The translations under genes and the position numbers were made by a program. 64,000 nucleotides of DNA, taken from contig NZ_CP030041.1 in the NCBI RefSeq assembly GCF_003260975.1, positions 1,153,001-1,217,000 of the forward strand, given 5' to 3'. The notes beneath the pieces are model-generated. The model saw only the letters and a program-made list of their open reading frames with translations, did no database searches and was not told where the DNA came from. Within the stretch, counting starts at the first letter, position 1, and each line of letters opens with the position of its first letter. This document shows, piece after piece, positions 60,360 through 64,000 of this stretch. This stretch comes from Echinicola strongylocentroti (GTDB taxonomy: Bacteria > Bacteroidota > Bacteroidia > Cytophagales > Cyclobacteriaceae).

Positions 60360-61221
60360 AAGTGAACAGTATACCCGCAACGGTAATGATATTATAATTG
60401 AACTTATACAACTGCTAACGAACATAGCAAGTTTTAACTTTCCATGTAGGGTCGAACCAAAAGCCACTGAAGAGCCATTGGGCATGTTGACAAATGGATT
60501 GAACATGTTAAGTGAGGAAGTCGAAAAAAAAACAAGGGAAAATGAAACATTAAGAGAATCCAACCATAAACTTGAAAATTTCTCTTATACGCTCGCCCAT
60601 GATATCAGGTCTCCCTTAAACAATGCCAATGGTGTCCTGGACCTATTGGGCTCTGAAATCAAGAGCGGCGATTATTCCAATTTGGACGAGTATGTTGAAG
60701 TGCTGAAATCATTGAATAAAAATAGTCTGGACATGGTAAATGGTCTATTAGAATATTCGAAGGCCACTGACAAAAGCACTACCCAGGAAAAAATCGATTT
60801 GAAGGAGTTGTGTTCCAGCATCGTCGATGGCCTATCCGTTGTCCAGCCGGTAAGCATATCCTATCAGATCGAGGTTTCTTATGTCCGTTATAACCCTACT
60901 GCACTTTACCAGATCCTCTCGAACCTGATCAACAATGCCATTAAATTCAACGACAAGGACAAATGCCAATTGGTTGTCAGCAGTACCCATCGGGAGAATG
61001 ACATCCTAATTTCCGTTCAGGACAACGGCCCAGGGATACCCGAGGAATCCAAGGACACAATCTATAACCTGTTCTTCCGTCTGAGCAGGGACGACCAAAT
61101 GACGGGAACAGGTCTAGGGCTGGCAATTATCAAAACGATAGTTCAGGAAAACGGTGGAAAGGTATGGACAGAATCATCCCTAGGGGAAGGCACGATTTTC
61201 CATTTCACCGTGCCTTTGTAG
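60349..61221 (+). CDS. soluble sensor histidine kinase (HisKA-HATPase)
   Basis: This kinase of about 290 residues has no membrane helix. Translation probably begins at ATG 60349 or 60352, overlapping the STAS-like gene. The N-terminal ~80 residues form a coiled-coil lead (MLSEEVEKKTRENETLRESN), followed by the phospho-acceptor helix (FSYTLAHDIRSPLNNANGVL), then N box (ILSNLINNAIKFNDKD), G1 (VQDNGPGIPEESKD), F and G2 boxes (LFFRLSRDDQMTGTGLGLAI). It would phosphorylate a receiver such as the single-domain regulator at 59173-59556. Confidence 0.92.
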   Translation: MMNKSEQYTRNGNDIIIELIQLLTNIASFNFPCRVEPKATEEPLGMLTNGLNMLSEEVEKKTRENETLRESNHKLENFSYTLAHDIRSPLNNANGVLDLLGSEIKSGDYSNLDEYVEVLKSLNKNSLDMVNGLLEYSKATDKSTTQEKIDLKELCSSIVDGLSVVQPVSISYQIEVSYVRYNPTALYQILSNLINNAIKFNDKDKCQLVVSSTHRENDILISVQDNGPGIPEESKDTIYNLFFRLSRDDQMTGTGLGLAIIKTIVQENGGKVWTESSLGEGTIFHFTVPL

Positions 61222-61690
61222 CAATAATCACACGAATCAAAGGATGACGATACCATAAAAACGACCATTCAGTAATCAGTCCCACCCTTTTTAACCCGGA
61301 TTATGCGTTAGGAATCGTAGTGAGAGCTGAAATTGCAAGAAAATCAGTTAGTTTGGAGGCATTAGCGTAGCACCGCTACGCTAATGCCTCCAAACTAAAG
61401 TGAAACGGCTGATTTTGAAGCAGTTTCAGGTCGCAACACCTGTGCGCCGTGGCGTAGATAGGCTAATGCATATTCCGGGTTTAACCATTCCAGCAATTCA
61501 CTCCCCGAGATTTGGAGCAAATGGATGTGCAACAAGAGTATCCTGTCTTTGTCAGGGTATCTTTCTACAATGCCTAGGCATTCCAATGGTGAGGTTAACA
61601 CATTTATCGCTATATGTTGACAAATCCAATCCCAATCCGAAAAAAAACTGCAAGAACATCATTGAAACACCTGACATTGAAGGACATGGA
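61222..61690 (-). pseudogene. response-regulator remnant split by a palindromic element
   Basis: On the minus strand 61490-61690 reads INVLTSPLECLGIVERYPDK, then LLLHIHLLQISGSELLEWL. Compared with the intact regulator at 59173 (YTSPLECLAVFEE, LLFLDIHMPQVSGWQFLERL), the phospho-Asp is replaced by His. The other side of the element (61222-61289) continues with KRVGLITE and, one frame over, VVFMVSSSFDSCDY, matching VVYIVSSSVDYRD. The 195-bp element at 61290-61484 lies between the two halves at a TTAA. Confidence 0.7.
61290..61484. repeat. TTAA-flanked palindromic element, copy 3
   Basis: This copy matches copy 2 over its whole length but carries an extra ~18-bp insert (CTGTGCGCCGTGGCGTA region, 61438-61456) and a different loop in the central palindrome (GTAGCACCGCTAC). 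TTTAA is present at both edges. It interrupts the response-regulator remnant, which proves that it was inserted as a unit. Confidence 0.8.
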
Positions 61691-61769
61691 CTCTAACAAG
61701 TAATTCTTTATTTCCTCCATATTTTCCTGTTTCCACCTTTGTCGGGTCCGATTCTTTCAATCATACCAA

Positions 61770-61814
61770 AATCATGCATAGTGGTGTTTTTTCTAGACAC
61801 CACTATGCATGATT
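61770..61814. other. perfect 18-bp inverted repeat
   Basis: AATCATGCATAGTGGTGT at 61770-61787 is exactly complementary to ACACCACTATGCATGATT at 61797-61814, with a 9-nt T-rich loop. It lies in a gene-free stretch. It has no T-tail on either strand, so it is more likely a protein-binding or element-end structure than a terminator. Confidence 0.6.
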
Positions 61815-61888
61815 AACCAAGCCTTCCTAAAAGATTAAGCTTCTCTAACATTTCCCTTTCTTCTAAAAAAGAGCTCTATCCACTTACC

Positions 61889-62212
61889 GTGAGCTTCACA
61901 AGCCAAAACAAGTTGAAATTTCACCTTGTTTTTTATTTTGACATTGAATTTATTCGAAGACAGATAACACCATCCTCAAAGGAAAGTATTGAGCAAGACC
62001 AATCAATAAGACAGGATTACGAACGATTAGAGAAAGAAAAACAGACCATCCTTTTATATTTACTTGAAAAAGGAAAAATCTCAAGGAAAGAGGCTACGAT
62101 CTTATTGGACTTAAAAAACACAAAAACTTATGAAATCCTCACTGAAATGGCAGGCCAAAACCTTATCAAAAAACAAGGCAAAGGGAGAGCCACTTACTAT
62201 ACGCTTGGTTGA
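61889..62212 (+). pseudogene. RecG/AlbA-type regulator, C-terminal tail (copy B)
   Basis: An open frame of 107 codons carries the C-terminal winged helix of an AlbA_2/RecG-like regulator: FYFDIEFIRRQI, RQDYERLEKEKQTILLYLLE, KGKISRKEATILLDLKNTKT, QNLIKKQGKGRATYYTL. The ATP-binding/AlbA part that should precede it is absent; the first ~17 codons are unrelated sequence. Without the catalytic part it could at most make a small DNA-binding peptide. Confidence 0.6.
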
Positions 62213-62531
62213 CTCCCCCTAAACCTAGGTGTGCCCTTATTGATCTCAAATACCAGACAACAGCCGAATATCCTCCACCCAAGGAGAGTAAGGCGACTTT
62301 TTGTTTTACTCTCATTTTTTTCACCTGTAACCAATTGTTTATCTGGCTGATACTATCAATTATAGCATTAATTTTTCCGGTTCGAGAAGCTGTTTTTGAA
62401 AAACACAGTTTTTCGGGGAATATCGAACCTATTAATTTTCTTTTTGTCTCAATATGTCCGTTTTCATAAAGTATGTCCAGCTTAGAGAGCCTTTCAAGGG
62501 ATCTATCAACATATTTGGAATGGTTCGACAC
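62166..62531 (-). pseudogene. serine recombinase, C-terminal remnant (copy B)
   Basis: The minus-strand frame begins SNHSKYVDRSLERLSKLDIL and contains TKRKLIGSIFPEKLCFSKTA, SRTGKINAIIDSISQINN. This is the end of a large serine recombinase of the type found in Bacteroidota mobile elements. The resolvase catalytic domain, recombinase domain and zinc ribbon are missing. The last ~45 residues of the open frame run into the neighbouring gene tail on the other strand and are not homologous. Confidence 0.6.
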
Positions 62532-62559
62532 TCTCTGTGGCTTGGTCGCAGCCAGTTGG

Positions 62560-62929
62560 TTTTCCAGGCGAGAAGTTTCCCGATTCTATTCGAACCATAT
62601 TTCCCTATAACCCCAGTTCGATTATAAAATCGTTTCCGTACAGTGGTCGGAACATGCACTGCGAGGCTTAGAGGGAGATTTGAGGGGTGGAAGCCGTGGC
62701 AGCTCGCCGCGGCGAGTTGCCACACCCTTTTCCAACCCACATCCTCTTTAAAAGGGTTCGCTATGACGCTTTTAATACTAAAATTAAGTCGAGCTCAGGT
62801 CTATAATCATCTGCCTCAATGCCTCGGGCAATTAATAGATTCCTGCTCCTAGGCGGTTGCTACCATAGTATAGGCACAACAGACGTCTTCCTTGATGCGG
62901 TTTTCGGTCTGCCCCCTTTTCTAATTCGG
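62560..62929. other. gene-free region with a GC-rich hairpin
   Basis: No gene was accepted. A palindrome at 62696-62723 (GTGGCAGCTCGCC and GGCGAGTTGCCAC arms) makes both strands encode the same residues (WQLAAASCH), which explains two spurious open frames here. The GC-rich block contrasts with the AT-rich surroundings and may be an intergenic repeat. Confidence 0.4.
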
Positions 62930-64000
62930 TCAATAAGCCACCCTATCTAAAATGGCAAAAGTCACCATACAGTTTTGGTATTTATTAGCATAGGGAATGG
63001 TAATGGTCACCTCATTCATACCTTTTTCCAAGGACAGTTTATAAGGTTCTCTACGCCAGTATAGTTCTTCTTGTGCCCAGGGAACTTCTTGGTCCTGTTT
63101 GCTCCCCCATCCTTCAATTTTCGAAGGATGCCAGCCGGGGTTTTCCCACTCCGGGGCTGGCAAGGCCTCACCATTCACCCATATTCTTCCTCCTTGAACA
63201 TCCCAGCTGCCTTTTTCGGGAATGCCTCCATAGGTTCTATTGGCCCTTAGGGGTGTTTCAAAAGCAATCCAAGCCAGCACCTCTCGTTTGTCCTCGCTGA
63301 AAACGGAAGTTTTGGCTACCACTGTTTCCCCTTTCTGTATGCCAGGGAAATAGCCTCCCTGCTGGAATCTATCTCGAATGATGATGGTATTTCCCCTGCC
63401 CTGAAGGAATTCACCACCTTCACTTATCCATTTGTCGATCGGTCCAATATCGGTCATGGGCTGATCTATCGGTCCATAAAGCTTCCATGAACGATCACTC
63501 TGTCGAAGGTAGGGAAAAGACTTATGCTCGAAAAACCGGTTTTTATGGTCTAAAAGGTAATCTTCAAATATATTAAAATAGTCAGCGGCACCGGTATCGA
63601 ATGGAGGAAGTGTAACCATATATTCAGCAGGTGCCTCCAAAACATCAGCTGTCCAAGTGGCCCATGCATAGGTCAGCAGCCCGGGATAAACGGGGTTATT
63701 AAGGTACACTTCCTTCTGGTCAGCTACATTGACATCATGCCATAGACATAGTATTCCTCCAAGACAATCATTTTGGCTCATGGTAGCCCCAATGGGCTTG
63801 AACAGTAACTTGTTCACAAATGTCATGGGTTCTGCGTTATTGATATAACTGTTACGGGAATCAATCTCCAAAAAACGGTGGTCTTTTGCCTTAACAGTAT
63901 CCATCTCTCCCCAAGACTGCCGTAAGACGGAAGGAGACGCAGGAAGCCCGGGGCTCCACATCATGGCCTTTCTACCATTGGACTCCACTACTGCAACCAT
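62930..64000 (-). CDS. GH20-type beta-N-acetylhexosaminidase, C-terminal part
   Basis: At least 356 residues of a glycoside hydrolase run off the right edge, so the signal peptide and the first part of the catalytic barrel are outside. Visible are late barrel blocks (VVESNGRKAMMWSPGLPASP, LGGILCLWHDVNVADQKEVY with the Trp/His aromatic subsite, AYAWATWTADVLEAPAEYMV type) and a C-terminal beta-sandwich (GGRIWVNGEALPAPEWENPG, MNEVTITIPYANKYQ). GH20 enzymes remove terminal GlcNAc or GalNAc from glycans. The catalytic Asp-Glu pair is not in the window, so the activity rests on family resemblance. Confidence 0.7.
   Translation of the reverse strand: MVAVVESNGRKAMMWSPGLPASPSVLRQSWGEMDTVKAKDHRFLEIDSRNSYINNAEPMTFVNKLLFKPIGATMSQNDCLGGILCLWHDVNVADQKEVYLNNPVYPGLLTYAWATWTADVLEAPAEYMVTLPPFDTGAADYFNIFEDYLLDHKNRFFEHKSFPYLRQSDRSWKLYGPIDQPMTDIGPIDKWISEGGEFLQGRGNTIIIRDRFQQGGYFPGIQKGETVVAKTSVFSEDKREVLAWIAFETPLRANRTYGGIPEKGSWDVQGGRIWVNGEALPAPEWENPGWHPSKIEGWGSKQDQEVPWAQEELYWRREPYKLSLEKGMNEVTITIPYANKYQNCMVTFAILDRVAY

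Noticed and set aside
62643..62852. 69-codon plus-strand frame and its 102-codon antisense partner (62432-62740)
   Set aside because: Both arise from a palindrome that reads the same on each strand; the antisense frame also runs out of frame across the recombinase remnant.

Overview
The window reads as DNA from a member of the Bacteroidota, most likely a cyclobacterium-type marine or soil bacterium (Echinicola/Cyclobacterium/Algoriphagus relatives). The pointers are a type IX secretion (T9SS) type-B adhesin beside a PorP/SprF protein, a Bacteroides-type mobA-mobB-mobC mobilization module, AT-rich TTG/TAnnTTTG-like promoters, a CzcA-CzcC fusion pump and a GH20 hexosaminidase. The genus is an inference; no rRNA or tRNA gene was recognised.

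Layout. (1) 1-2.7 kb: mobilization genes (coupling protein, relaxase, accessory protein, small unknown protein) with a palindrome-rich stretch that could be oriT. (2) 2.7-4.0 kb: two truncated transposases joined head to tail. (3) 4.2-33.5 kb: a long metal and ion homeostasis island with every gene on the minus strand: two related Zn/Cd/Pb P1B-2 ATPases, a P1B-4 ATPase, two CDF exporters, NhaA, MgtC, bestrophin, a cytochrome-FTR1 iron permease, a Fur-family regulator, a CzcB/CzcA-CzcC RND system and, furthest upstream, a mercury operon (ArsR-type regulator, MerTP, MerP-like, MerA) whose promoter lies between two matching palindromes. (4) 33.6-42.2 kb: a mobile-element zone: IS1182 remnant, truncated group II intron, intact IS66 with an 8-bp target duplication, decayed gene tails, an AAA ATPase with operator-like repeats and two genes carrying premature stops. 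(5) 42.2-64 kb: mostly chromosomal-looking genes: RibD-like reductase, membrane proteins, PorP/SprF with a 2-kilo-residue MBG-repeat adhesin, a phage-collar protein, an aerolysin-like protein, two-component genes and a GH20 enzyme cut by the window edge.

How it fits together. The mob genes, the one-directional metal cargo and the IS-rich flank look like a mobilizable or integrative element in decay. Metals enter the model as follows: cytoplasmic Zn/Cd/Co/Hg is exported by P-type ATPases and CDF proteins, periplasmic metal is cleared by the RND tripartite pump, and Hg(II) is imported by MerTP and reduced by MerA. Within 6-42 kb, five otherwise well-conserved genes carry an in-frame stop codon, and one of these also has a frameshift.

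The least described items are a three-copy ~175-195 bp palindromic element inserted at TTAA, one copy of which splits a response-regulator remnant; a repeated pair of gene tails (RecG/AlbA-type helix-turn-helix tail facing a serine-recombinase tail); regularly spaced GTATC-N6-GATAC operators before an AAA ATPase; and the collar-protein/aerolysin-like gene group next to the T9SS adhesin.
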